In this document: piece after piece, positions 54,059-62,524 of the stretch
How the letters are laid out: each line of letters opens with the position of its first letter
Position numbering within the stretch: the first letter of the stretch is position 1
DNA from: JAGVIE01 sp964520905
Lineage (GTDB): Bacteria > Bacteroidota > Ignavibacteria > UBA10030 > SZUA-254
Assembly: GCA_964520905.1 (NCBI GenBank)
Contig: CAZFQL010000002.1
Span: 124,001-188,000, forward strand
Direction of reading: 5' to 3'
Length of the DNA: 64,000 nucleotides
Made by a program: the position numbers and the translations under genes
The notes under the pieces: model-generated
What the model saw: the letters and a program-made list of their open reading frames with translations, nothing else
Database searches by the model: none
Told to the model about the DNA's origin: nothing

Positions 54059-55048
54059 ATGGATATTACAACATCATATCTCGGACTGAAATTAAAAAAT
54101 CCTATCGTTCCCTCCGCTTCACCGTTGTCGTACACTTTAGAAAGCATGAAGCAACTCGAGGATGCCGGTGCTTCGGCGATAGTAATGTTTTCGCTATTTG
54201 AAGAACAGATTGTTCATGAAACATCGGAACTTCTGCATTACCTTTCACAGGGGACAGAAAGTTATGCTGAAGCACTTTCGTACTTTCCGGATGTTCAACA
54301 ATATAATCTGGGCCCTGATGAATATATCGATTTGATCTATAAAGCAAAGAAATCTTTGGAAATTCCGGTCATTGGAAGTTTGAACGGAGCATCGGTCGGC
54401 GGCTGGATTAATTATGCGAAGAAAATTGAGGAAGCCGGCGCCGATGCGCTCGAATTGAATATCTATTATATCCCGACCGATCCTTCACTTTCGGGAAGCG
54501 AGATCGAAAACCGGTATCTCAAAGTTCTCAAGATGGTTAAGAGCACAATAAAAATACCCGTGGCAGTAAAAATAAGTCCTTTCTTCAGCGGGTTATCACA
54601 TATGGCACAACAGTTGGATAAAGAAGGCGCAAATGGATTGGTTCTTTTTAACAGATTTTATCAACCCGATATAGACCTTGAGACAATGGAAGTTAGGCCA
54701 AGCGTTATACTCAGTACTCCACAGGCGATGCGATTACCGCTCCGGTGGATCGCAATTCTTTACAATAAAGTGAAAGCAAATCTTGCCGCAACGAGCGGCA
54801 TTCACACTGCTGAAGATGTTTTGAAGATGCTGATGGCTGGCGCAGATGTTACAATGATGTGTTCTGCAATCTTAAAGCATGGTCCCGAACATATTAAAAA
54901 TGTTCTTCGGGATATGGAGCGCTGGATGACTGATAATGAATATGTTTCTGTAACGCAGATGAAAGGAAGCATGAGCCAAAAATCTATCGCTGACCCGACA
55001 GCTTTTGAGCGTGCAAACTATATGAAATCGCTTCACAGTTATAAATAA
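54059..55048 (+). CDS. dihydroorotate dehydrogenase-like flavoprotein without the usual catalytic base
   Basis: 329 residues, TIM-barrel of the PyrD family: YLGLKLKNPIVPSASPLSY, VIGSLNGASVGGWINYAKK, VAVKISPFFSGLSHMAQQL, LFNRFYQPDI and AATSGIHTAEDVLKMLMAGAD (FMN phosphate site). Class 1 DHODs have NISCPN after strand beta-4; here it is LELNIYYIPT, so the Cys/Ser base is missing. Such DHOD-like proteins commonly sit beside nifJ; a role in pyrimidine synthesis is doubtful and an unidentified redox reaction is more likely. Confidence 0.82.
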   Translation: MDITTSYLGLKLKNPIVPSASPLSYTLESMKQLEDAGASAIVMFSLFEEQIVHETSELLHYLSQGTESYAEALSYFPDVQQYNLGPDEYIDLIYKAKKSLEIPVIGSLNGASVGGWINYAKKIEEAGADALELNIYYIPTDPSLSGSEIENRYLKVLKMVKSTIKIPVAVKISPFFSGLSHMAQQLDKEGANGLVLFNRFYQPDIDLETMEVRPSVILSTPQAMRLPLRWIAILYNKVKANLAATSGIHTAEDVLKMLMAGADVTMMCSAILKHGPEHIKNVLRDMERWMTDNEYVSVTQMKGSMSQKSIADPTAFERANYMKSLHSYK

Positions 55049-55065
55049 TCATTTTTGCTTTTTCA

Positions 55066-55094
55066 TTGGAATAGCTGTAATTTAAGACTATATT
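55066..55094 (+). promoter_or_regulatory. putative sigma-70-like promoter
   Basis: TTGGAA (55066-55071), exactly 17 nt, TATATT (55089-55094), 15 nt before the ATG at 55110. Drives the Rrf2 regulator and possibly the polyferredoxin operon; short leader. Confidence 0.5.
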
Positions 55095-55109
55095 ATCTGA
55101 AATAAAACT

Positions 55110-55547
55110 ATGAGTATTATATTCAGCCGGCAATGTGAGTATGCTATCCAAGCAGTGCTCTACCTTGCCTTGAATTCTAACGGTAAGATGATCTCGATTC
55201 GAGAACTAACGAATAAATTGGATATTCCTTATCATTTTGTGGCAAAGATACTTCAAGACCTTACGCGCAAAGGTCTTCTCGTTTCTCACAAAGGTCCATC
55301 CGGCGGTTTTTCTTTAGGAACGCCCGCAAAAGATATTACTCTGCTTGAAATCGTTGAAGCAATCGACGGTTCAGGGTTCATGGATAATTGTGTATTCGGT
55401 TTTCCATCTTGTACCTGTAATAACCCTTGCGCTGTTCATGAACAATGGGATAAGGTCCGAAATAGTATCCATAAGATGCTTGCAACGAAAAGTATTTTAG
55501 AAATGGCTGGGGAAACAAAGAAACCTCAATATCAAATAAAAGAATGA
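55110..55547 (+). CDS. Rrf2-family transcriptional regulator with Fe-S cysteines
   Basis: 145 residues. Winged helix-turn-helix with SRQCEYAIQAVLYLA, IRELTNKLDIPYHFVAKILQDL and the wing HKGPSGGFSLG. Cysteines C94, C101, C103 and C107 lie where IscR and NsrR bind their cluster. It probably reports Fe-S, NO or redox status and may control the Fe-S proteins that follow. Target sites were not identified. Confidence 0.92.
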   Translation: MSIIFSRQCEYAIQAVLYLALNSNGKMISIRELTNKLDIPYHFVAKILQDLTRKGLLVSHKGPSGGFSLGTPAKDITLLEIVEAIDGSGFMDNCVFGFPSCTCNNPCAVHEQWDKVRNSIHKMLATKSILEMAGETKKPQYQIKE

Positions 55548-55603
55548 TACACCAAAAATTTTTTGTATTATAATCGGATAAATTAGTCTGAATATATTAT
55601 CGT

Positions 55604-56842
55604 ATGGATCTTCAACAAAAATCAATCGAACAGGACGACCAATACATTCCAAGAATTATGACAGATAGGCAACAGGACACTAATTGGGAACCAGAGGTTA
55701 CGAAAACAGTGGCCAGAAAAACTATCATTAAAAAAATTCCATTGGAGCTTCACCTGAAAAAAACAAATTTCAATCAAGAGCCATTATGGTACGAGCGAAT
55801 TGCATGGAGACTCAAGGAAGATCCTCAATTTCTCAGATCTACGATACAAACAACATTTATTCTTCTTTGCATCTGGATAGGATTGGAATTCTTTCTCTTC
55901 GTCAAATGGGGGATGACATCCGGACAATCATCTTTCATACCACGCTCTCCCGGCGTAGAGGGATTCCTCCCCATAAGTGCATTGATCAGTCTGAAATATT
56001 GGATACAAACCGGAATAATAAACGACATACATCCCTCAGGATTATTTATACTAATCGGAATACTTGCTACCGGTTTGCTCATGAAAAAGGCTTTCTGCAG
56101 TTGGCTATGTCCGGTTGGAACATTGAGTGAAGCTCTTTGGATGTTCGGAAAAAAAATATTCCGAAAAAATTTATCTACACCGAAGTGGCTGGATTATCCT
56201 CTCCGTTCCCTGAAATACATCCTATTATTGTTCTTCCTGTTATCGATTTGGCAGATGGATGTACCGTCGCTTAAAGCATTTATCTACAGTCCATACAATA
56301 AAGTTGCGGACATCAAGATGTTTTTGTTCTTCGCAAATATATCAACTTTTGCCATCTGGACAATTGTTATCTTGATGATATTTTCGGTGTTCATAAAAAA
56401 TTTCTGGTGCCGATATCTTTGTCCTTATGGCGGACTGCTGGGAATATTGAGTTGGCTAAGTCCATTGAAGGTAACGAGGAATAAATCAACTTGCATCGAC
56501 TGCGAACTATGTACTAAGGTTTGTCCGTCAAATATCAAAGTTCACAAGACAACAAAAGTCTGGAGTGACGAGTGTACGAATTGCCTGGCATGTGTTCAGG
56601 CTTGTCCGGTAAAAAATACGCTTGACATCCGCACTTCCTTAACAAAAACGAAGGTTCCAAACTGGGTTTTTGGAGTACTTGTTATCGGCGTCTTCGTCGC
56701 AATTACCGGATTGGCTATGCTAACAGGGCATTGGCAGAATAGTATTACGAAGGAAGAATATTTGAAACGATTTAAAGAACTTGATACACCGCTTTATCAA
56801 CATTTTCAGGGGAATGTTCCTGAGTATGGTCAGAATGATTGA
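55604..56842 (+). CDS. NapH/CcoG-like membrane polyferredoxin
   Basis: 412 residues. A 90-residue polar N-terminus precedes about five helices. The membrane loops carry CSWLCPVGTLSE and CRYLCPYGGLLG, the NapH-type Cys-x3-CP pairs; the C-terminal domain has CIDCELCTKVCPS and CTNCLACVQACPV for two [4Fe-4S] clusters; a last helix is near 350-370. Family members pass electrons between quinols and periplasmic or cytoplasmic partners. The long N-terminal region is unusual for NapH. Confidence 0.85.
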   Translation: MDLQQKSIEQDDQYIPRIMTDRQQDTNWEPEVTKTVARKTIIKKIPLELHLKKTNFNQEPLWYERIAWRLKEDPQFLRSTIQTTFILLCIWIGLEFFLFVKWGMTSGQSSFIPRSPGVEGFLPISALISLKYWIQTGIINDIHPSGLFILIGILATGLLMKKAFCSWLCPVGTLSEALWMFGKKIFRKNLSTPKWLDYPLRSLKYILLLFFLLSIWQMDVPSLKAFIYSPYNKVADIKMFLFFANISTFAIWTIVILMIFSVFIKNFWCRYLCPYGGLLGILSWLSPLKVTRNKSTCIDCELCTKVCPSNIKVHKTTKVWSDECTNCLACVQACPVKNTLDIRTSLTKTKVPNWVFGVLVIGVFVAITGLAMLTGHWQNSITKEEYLKRFKELDTPLYQHFQGNVPEYGQND

Positions 56843-56878
56843 AAAATTAAAATAATTGGAAAGATTGGAATAATATTT

Positions 56879-57685
56879 ATGGTTAAAAGAAAAATAATTA
56901 AAATTGATGAATCGCTTTGCGATGGATGTGCTCTTTGCATACCTTCCTGCCCAGAAGGTGCGCTGCAAATCATCGACGGCAAAGCAAGACTGGTAAAAGA
57001 AAGTTTCTGCGATGGACTTGGTGCTTGCCTGGGTGACTGCCCTCAGGGCGCTCTCATAATCGTTGAAGCCGAAACCGAGCAATATGACGAACCCGGCGTG
57101 ATTGAACATATTAAAACAAATGCCCCGGAAAAACTTCATTCGCACATCGAACATATGAATCAACATAAAAATGAAATGAGCGGACATTCACAACAATCGC
57201 ATTTCGGCGGTTGTCCATCTTCACGTATGATGCAATTTGGAGAGCCATCACACGCGGAGCCAACGGCACGTGTTTCTTCACAACTTCGTCAGTGGCCCAT
57301 TCAACTTCATCTTGTTCCGCCAACAGCGCCATATTTCCAGAATGCAAATATTTTCTTAGTTGCCGATTGCGTTCCATTTGCATATGCCAATTTTCATTCC
57401 GATATTTTAGCTGGAAATGCAATCGCTATTGCATGCCCCAAGCTTGATGATGTTAGTGAATATGTTGATAAGGTAACACAAATATTCAGAAATTCTACAC
57501 CAAAGAGTATAACAGTTGCTATCATGGAAGTACCATGCTGTTCAGGTTTAGTACAGATTGCACGTCAAGCCGCAATCAATGCAGAACTGAACCTGCCGAT
57601 TGAAGTTATCGTGATCGGAATTAGGGGGAATCTGATCTCAAAACGGACAATCCAAGATCAAGTGGAAAGTATTCAACGTGAGTAA
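56879..57685 (+). CDS. two-cluster 4Fe-4S ferredoxin with uncharacterised C-terminal domain
   Basis: 268 residues. CDGCALCIPSCPEGAL and CDGLGACLGDCPQGAL form a 2[4Fe-4S] ferredoxin in the first 60 residues, the second with an irregular spacing. A His-rich linker (EKLHSHIEHMNQHK) leads to a conserved alpha/beta domain (FLVADCVPFAYANFHSDIL, AIACPKLDDVSEYVDKV, VPCCSGLVQIARQA) that contains further cysteines. The domain is widespread in anaerobes but has no assigned function. Overlaps the next gene by 8 nt. Confidence 0.85.
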   Translation: MVKRKIIKIDESLCDGCALCIPSCPEGALQIIDGKARLVKESFCDGLGACLGDCPQGALIIVEAETEQYDEPGVIEHIKTNAPEKLHSHIEHMNQHKNEMSGHSQQSHFGGCPSSRMMQFGEPSHAEPTARVSSQLRQWPIQLHLVPPTAPYFQNANIFLVADCVPFAYANFHSDILAGNAIAIACPKLDDVSEYVDKVTQIFRNSTPKSITVAIMEVPCCSGLVQIARQAAINAELNLPIEVIVIGIRGNLISKRTIQDQVESIQRE

Positions 57686-58442
57686 GATAGATGTTAAAAC
57701 ATTTTATAACACTTTGGCGGATGAGTACGACTCGATGACGTCGTTCGAGCAACGTCTTATTAAGGAAGAGTCGATGTTTCGCGCAATCGTGGAAAAACAT
57801 AAAATTAAAACCGCACTCGATGCTGGCTCTGGCACAGGGTTACACTCACTTCTGCTGGCGAAGGCAGGTGTTGAAGTTACAGCCGTTGATATCTCTCGTG
57901 AAATGCTCCGTCATCTCAATATCCACTCGAAAAACCAGAAGTTAAAAATCAAAACAGTTAAAACCGACTTCTTGAACCTTCCAACGAAGATTCATCAGAA
58001 ATTTGATGCTGTCTTCTGCATGGGTAACCCATTAGTTCACGCTAAAACTCAAAGAGAACTTAATAAGATTCTTTTCAACTTCCATAGGTTGTTAAAACCG
58101 AACGGAGTTTTATTCATACAAATCCTTAACTACGATAGAATCATTTCGAGGCGAGAAATAATTCAGAGCATCAAGGAATTAAATGGGAAATTCTACATCC
58201 GCTTTTATGGATTTAATAACAACTATATCGATTTTAATCTGCTAACAATTGAGCGAAAAGATGAGATACTACGCCACAAAATGCAAACGATAAAACTGAG
58301 ACCCATACTACAAAAGGAAATTCTTGCGCTACTAAAAGATGTTGGATTCAAAAAGATTGAATCACTTGGCGGATTAAATGGTAATAAATTTTCAAAATAT
58401 ACATCCAAAGATTTATTAATCGTAGTAAAAAAAAGCCATTAA
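57678..58442 (+). CDS. class I SAM-dependent methyltransferase
   Basis: 254 residues with a GTG start inside the end of the ferredoxin gene. ALDAGSGTGLHSLLLAKAGV (motif I), VTAVDISREML and FDAVFCMGNPLVHAK make a complete Methyltransf_25-like core. Translational coupling to the ferredoxin suggests a joint function that I cannot specify. Confidence 0.85.
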   Translation: MSKIDVKTFYNTLADEYDSMTSFEQRLIKEESMFRAIVEKHKIKTALDAGSGTGLHSLLLAKAGVEVTAVDISREMLRHLNIHSKNQKLKIKTVKTDFLNLPTKIHQKFDAVFCMGNPLVHAKTQRELNKILFNFHRLLKPNGVLFIQILNYDRIISRREIIQSIKELNGKFYIRFYGFNNNYIDFNLLTIERKDEILRHKMQTIKLRPILQKEILALLKDVGFKKIESLGGLNGNKFSKYTSKDLLIVVKKSH

Positions 58443-58604
58443 TCACAAGTGATGGCGGAAGCGATTAGAACGATTGCCGCTCTGTAATGAAAGAATCAGA
58501 CAGATCATTGATAATTAGATTTGAAATTAATAAATAAAGTTAGTAGAATTAGATTAGATAGTAAAAGAAAGATTGATCGCCAACTATAAATAATGGAGGA
58601 TTTT

Positions 58605-58778
58605 ATGACATCGGTTGAAACACAAGACAAACGAGATATTAAAACTGAGAAGAAATTGTGGAGACAATTGGGTAAGCTCAAAACAAAACGAAAACTAACC
58701 ACTGACAATACAAAACAATTCCGGATAGTGCAGAGCGTGAACGCGGGTCACATTCGCGGAGGTCATGCCTTTCATTAG
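58605..58778 (+). CDS. small basic hypothetical protein
   Basis: 57 residues from the ATG at 58605. GGAGG lies 5 nt upstream, clearly favouring this start over the one at 58593. The protein is highly charged (RDIKTEKKLWRQLGKLKTKR) and ends VNAGHIRGGHAFH. No family recognised. The good ribosome site is the main evidence that it is real. Confidence 0.5.
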   Translation: MTSVETQDKRDIKTEKKLWRQLGKLKTKRKLTTDNTKQFRIVQSVNAGHIRGGHAFH

Positions 58779-58844
58779 GGAATAAAACCCTGATTACATT
58801 TAGAAACGCTTCTCGCTGGATTTTATATTTACTATCAATGAGAA

Positions 58845-59039
58845 TCAGCGATATAAGAGAAGGTTTTTTAAAGTCCATACTTCACTTTCTCGTTGTGCCA
58901 ATATACGTTCCAATCTATTGATTTTCCTCTGCATTGCACCAAGATTTACCTTTCGATTTAGATCAAAATGCAGAACCATATTTTTGCCACGTTTTGGTTG
59001 TACCTGCTTCGCCCTTGTATGATATTCCTTCCGATGCAT
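58845..59039 (-). CDS. small basic coiled-coil hypothetical protein
   Basis: 64 residues, ATG at 59039 preceded by AAGGAG at normal distance. The N-terminal half is basic (HRKEYHTRAKQVQPKRGK); the C-terminal half (MQRKINRLERILAQRESEV) can form a short coiled coil with leucines in heptad register. 32 nt downstream of the GGDEF gene on the same strand, so possibly cotranscribed. Function unknown. Confidence 0.5.
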   Translation of the reverse strand: MHRKEYHTRAKQVQPKRGKNMVLHFDLNRKVNLGAMQRKINRLERILAQRESEVWTLKNLLLYR

Positions 59040-59071
59040 TTCGCTTCTCCTTACCTTTATTATTTAATCGA

Positions 59072-60157
59072 TCATGAAATAGAATCCATTGTTATATTTT
59101 CCTTCGAATACCATTCTTTTGTATAATAAAATATTTTATTCTTTCCTGTTCGCTGAGCTTCGAATAGCGCATTTTTTACAGTAACCAGCAACTCATCTAT
59201 CGTAAGTGCATTTTGAGGGTATGATGAAATTCCGATACTGATTGTCGATATAAAACCACGATTAGTAAAATTTGTCTTTTCAACCTTTTCTCGTAGTATT
59301 GCCGCATAACTTACGGCATCGCGCAAACAACAATTCTCCAGTAATATAATAAATTCATCATATCCATATCGACCAATTGCAAATGGATACGTTTGCTCTG
59401 ACTTAGCCATCTCCGCTAACTCGCGCAGTAAAGCTCCAGCGGTTTCCTGTCCATATGTATTCGTGATAGTTTTAAAATTATCTATATCCAACAGGAGCAA
59501 ACTGAAGTGTTCATTGCTTTTTTGTGCTCTATCTAAGGTGAGCTTTAATTTTTCTGCAAAGGGTGAATATTTCTCAACGCCAGTCTCTCGATCTATCCGC
59601 TCCGCTCTTAAATTCTCTTCATGCAGTTGAAATTTATAAAAAGCGATACCGGCAAGATTAGCGAACATTTGAAATAACTGTATTTCTTTTTCTCCGAAAA
59701 TATATTTTTCTATGCTATCGGCGTAGAGATAACCTAAGGTTCGATGATCAATGGAAATTTGCACACATATACACGAACCAAATTTGTGTTCAAGCCGAAG
59801 TTCATTGCATAACTCTGATTGTTGTTCATCATCGGGAATGATTATCGGTTTTCCAGTCCATAACAATTTCCCAATTGCGCCCGTTGCCAGATTCTTTTGA
59901 AACTCATTGCAAAAGGTTTGAGACAATCCGTAGCTGTTATAGATAGTTAGATATTCTGTTTTGTGATGAATAAGGACAATTGCAGTAGTCTGGCAATTAA
60001 ATAGACGCGCAAGCCGGTAAACAACAAGATGAAATACTCTTTCATATTGAGGAGTTGTCTTTAGTGTATGGATAATTTCAGAAAAATATTCCAAACATTG
60101 ATTAATGTGTAAACCATTTTCTATCATAGATTCTCCATCGGATATCATCATATTCAT
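59072..60157 (-). CDS. GAF-GGDEF protein with altered GYDEF signature
   Basis: 361 residues. GAF domain about 40-175 (YERVFHLVVYRLARLFNCQT; LGYLYADSIEKYIFGEKEI). The GGDEF domain (about 190-355) keeps the metal-binding aspartate (LLLDIDNFKTITNTYG) but the active-site loop is RYGYDEF (265-269) and the usual D-x-LTG-x-N-R entry is reduced to DRETGVEKY. The second glycine, which contacts GTP, is replaced by Tyr, so diguanylate cyclase activity is doubtful; it may bind GTP or c-di-GMP instead. No membrane segment. Starting at M11 is possible. Confidence 0.82.
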   Translation of the reverse strand: MNMMISDGESMIENGLHINQCLEYFSEIIHTLKTTPQYERVFHLVVYRLARLFNCQTTAIVLIHHKTEYLTIYNSYGLSQTFCNEFQKNLATGAIGKLLWTGKPIIIPDDEQQSELCNELRLEHKFGSCICVQISIDHRTLGYLYADSIEKYIFGEKEIQLFQMFANLAGIAFYKFQLHEENLRAERIDRETGVEKYSPFAEKLKLTLDRAQKSNEHFSLLLLDIDNFKTITNTYGQETAGALLRELAEMAKSEQTYPFAIGRYGYDEFIILLENCCLRDAVSYAAILREKVEKTNFTNRGFISTISIGISSYPQNALTIDELLVTVKNALFEAQRTGKNKIFYYTKEWYSKENITMDSIS

Positions 60158-60538
60158 TCAATAGCATTTATTTCGCATATGCTATTTAAGAAGAGATAGC
60201 GTGCCTTCTGTCAAAAAAAAGAACCATTATTAAGAAAGCAATGAAAAATACTGGCAAGAATTATTTTTTCCCAAATTGAAGTGGTAATTAAAGTGAGAGC
60301 GTTGTAAGATAATCGAATTTGCAACGTTCCTAAACCTAATCTCTGAATCACGACAACTTGGATGGCATTCTTGCCACAATCCTGAGATATCCCTGCTTGT
60401 CGTAATTTATATTATTAATCATCAAAAGTCAACGAAAAAATATTACAATTAGGCAAACGATGGTTAGTGCAACTGAGTAAAAAATAATATGGTCCGGCAG
60501 GAGCAACCTACAAGAGAATAAACAACTTCTGGATGGTG
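60158..60538. other. intergenic region with no recognised feature
   Basis: 381 nt between the GGDEF gene start and the 3' end of the phosphate butyryltransferase gene. I found no credible open frame, tRNA, terminator with a T-run, or repeat. It should carry the GGDEF gene promoter. Confidence 0.6.
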
Positions 60539-61453
60539 TTATTTGTTTACACTGCTCATTACAACTCCAAGCGCTACTGAAAGCATTTTAGCATCCCTCT
60601 TATCAGCGCGGGATGGAATGAGAATTGGAATTTTACCACCTACAATAACATGCGCGAGCCTGAAACCGGCTAAGTAAGTAGTGCCTTTAGCAAATATATT
60701 TGCGGCTTCGATATTCGGCAGTATGAGAATTTCGGCATTTCCGGCAACCGGCGATTTGATTCCTTTCTCATCGGCAGCCTCGATAGAAATAGCATTGTCG
60801 AGGGCAAGCGGTCCATACACTATGCATCCTTTAATTTGACCGCCTTCATTCATTTGGGTAAGTTCAGCCGCATCGACTGTAGATTGAAGTTTGGGATTGA
60901 CAAACTCAGTTGCTGAGAGAACTGCTACTCTTGGATTCATGTTACCCAAAGAATGTGCTACCTCCACCGCATTATTGATTAACTCAACTTTATCTTGCAA
61001 ATTCGGAGAGAGAGTTAATCCTCCATCGGTGATCATAATCAGTTTATTTCCAATTCGTGAAGGATATTCAAATATGAAAACATCTGAGAGCAATCTTCCG
61101 GTTCTAATACCGGATTCCTCTTGAAGAACCGCTTTCATCAAAGTACCGGTATCGACGCCGCCTTTTAAAAGAACGTCTCCCATTCCCTGCCGGATAATAT
61201 CGATAGATGCTTGTAAAGCGTTGTTTACCACAGGTTCATGAATTATTTCTATTCCCGCCGGTATGCTGCCATCAAGCGTAATTTTTTTCCTGATGATTGC
61301 CTCGTCTCCGACCAGAATAAAATTGGCAAGTCTTTTTGAAAGCGCTTGCGTTACAGCCAAAAGAGTTTCCTCGTTATTCGGGAAAGCGACAATGACACGT
61401 TTGTTCGTAATTCTTGATGCAGTTTCGAGTAATTCATCAAAATTTTTGATCAT
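60539..61453 (-). CDS. ptb: phosphate butyryltransferase (phosphate acyltransferase)
   Basis: 304 residues, the usual Ptb length. NKRVIVAFPNNEETLLAV, VLLKGGVDTGTLMKAVL, RIGNKLIMITDGGLTLSPNL, SATEFVNPKLQSTVDAAEL and GCIVYGPLALDNAIS are conserved in the Ptb/Pta family. Converts an acyl-CoA (butyryl-, isobutyryl- or branched) to acyl-phosphate. Followed on its upstream side by the butyrate kinase gene with a 3-nt spacer, the classical Ptb-Buk pair. Confidence 0.93.
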   Translation of the reverse strand: MIKNFDELLETASRITNKRVIVAFPNNEETLLAVTQALSKRLANFILVGDEAIIRKKITLDGSIPAGIEIIHEPVVNNALQASIDIIRQGMGDVLLKGGVDTGTLMKAVLQEESGIRTGRLLSDVFIFEYPSRIGNKLIMITDGGLTLSPNLQDKVELINNAVEVAHSLGNMNPRVAVLSATEFVNPKLQSTVDAAELTQMNEGGQIKGCIVYGPLALDNAISIEAADEKGIKSPVAGNAEILILPNIEAANIFAKGTTYLAGFRLAHVIVGGKIPILIPSRADKRDAKMLSVALGVVMSSVNK

Positions 61454-61456
61454 GGC

Positions 61457-62524
61457 TCAATACTCCTTCTGTTGCTCTTCCTCTTTGAGAACACGCAAAG
61501 CTCCTTGCGCCAGCGAAAGCATTTCATCCTCACCGGGATAAACAAGGATTGGTGCAATGAAACGAATACGTTCCTCTATCCACCCAACCAGCATCTTTGA
61601 TTTTGCTATACCACCGGTAATAACAATCGCATTCACTTTTCCATTAAGTACAGCAGCCATTGCCCCAATTTCTTTTGAAATTTGATATGCCATCGCCTGG
61701 AATACTTCTTTAGCCGTCTCATCGCCCTGCGAGATTCGTTGTTCAACTTCAAGGATTGAGTTAGTTCCAAGGTATGCAACCATTCCGCCCTTTCCCATTA
61801 CCAACTTTCGAATTTCATCTTCTTTGTAGTCACCTGAGAAACAAAGGGAAATAAACTGCTGAAGCGGTAACCCGCCGGTTCGCTCTGGTGAAAACGGACC
61901 ATCGCTTGAAGCATCATTGACGTCGATTATTTTCCCGCCACGAACGGGAGCTATCGATATCCCTCCTCCCAGATGGCAGATCACCATCGAAGACTGAGAA
62001 AGAGATATTTTCAACTCTGCCGCTCCACGCCGTGCAGCCGCATGTATGCTCAGGGCATGGGAAAGACATTTACGTTTGATTATCGGGTGTCCCGAATAAA
62101 ATGCCAACGGTTCAAATTCATCGACAGAAACAGGATCGACAACAAAAGCCGTGCAATTGTATTTTGATGCAATATCATAAGCAAGCGCACAACCGAGGTT
62201 CGAGGCATGCTCACCCTGTAAATTTGCCCGCGCATCTTTCAACATCCGATCATTAACAAGATAAGTACCTCCTTGAAGCGGACGGAGCAACCCGCCCATC
62301 GCAACAACAGCCGAACATTCACTCATTCGCTGTGATGCCCATTCTTCACACAACTTTAAGCGATAGGGGTATTGCTCCCAAATATTCTTAAATTTTTGGA
62401 TATCTTCGGCGGAATGGATAATTATATCGCGCTCTCTGATAGTATCATTTTCACAAAGTGCGACTTTGGTAGAAGTAGAGCCGGGATTTACAGCAAGAAT
62501 TGTAAAATGCGTTTGCATCAACAA
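61457..62524 (-). CDS. buk: butyrate kinase
   Basis: 355 residues. ILAVNPGSTSTKVALCEND (phosphate-1), HLGGGISIAPVRGGKIIDVNDAS, GPFSPERTGGLPLQQF and AIVITGGIAKSKMLVGWI (adenosine site) identify the Buk branch of the acetate-kinase/ASKHA family. Makes ATP from butyryl- or branched acyl-phosphate. Stop and the NfnB-like start region are adjacent (62524/62525). Confidence 0.95.
   Translation of the reverse strand: MLMQTHFTILAVNPGSTSTKVALCENDTIRERDIIIHSAEDIQKFKNIWEQYPYRLKLCEEWASQRMSECSAVVAMGGLLRPLQGGTYLVNDRMLKDARANLQGEHASNLGCALAYDIASKYNCTAFVVDPVSVDEFEPLAFYSGHPIIKRKCLSHALSIHAAARRGAAELKISLSQSSMVICHLGGGISIAPVRGGKIIDVNDASSDGPFSPERTGGLPLQQFISLCFSGDYKEDEIRKLVMGKGGMVAYLGTNSILEVEQRISQGDETAKEVFQAMAYQISKEIGAMAAVLNGKVNAIVITGGIAKSKMLVGWIEERIRFIAPILVYPGEDEMLSLAQGALRVLKEEEQQKEY

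Noticed and set aside
58443..58604. GCGG...CCGC partial inverted repeat after the methyltransferase as a terminator
   Set aside because: Stem pairing is interrupted and no T-run follows.
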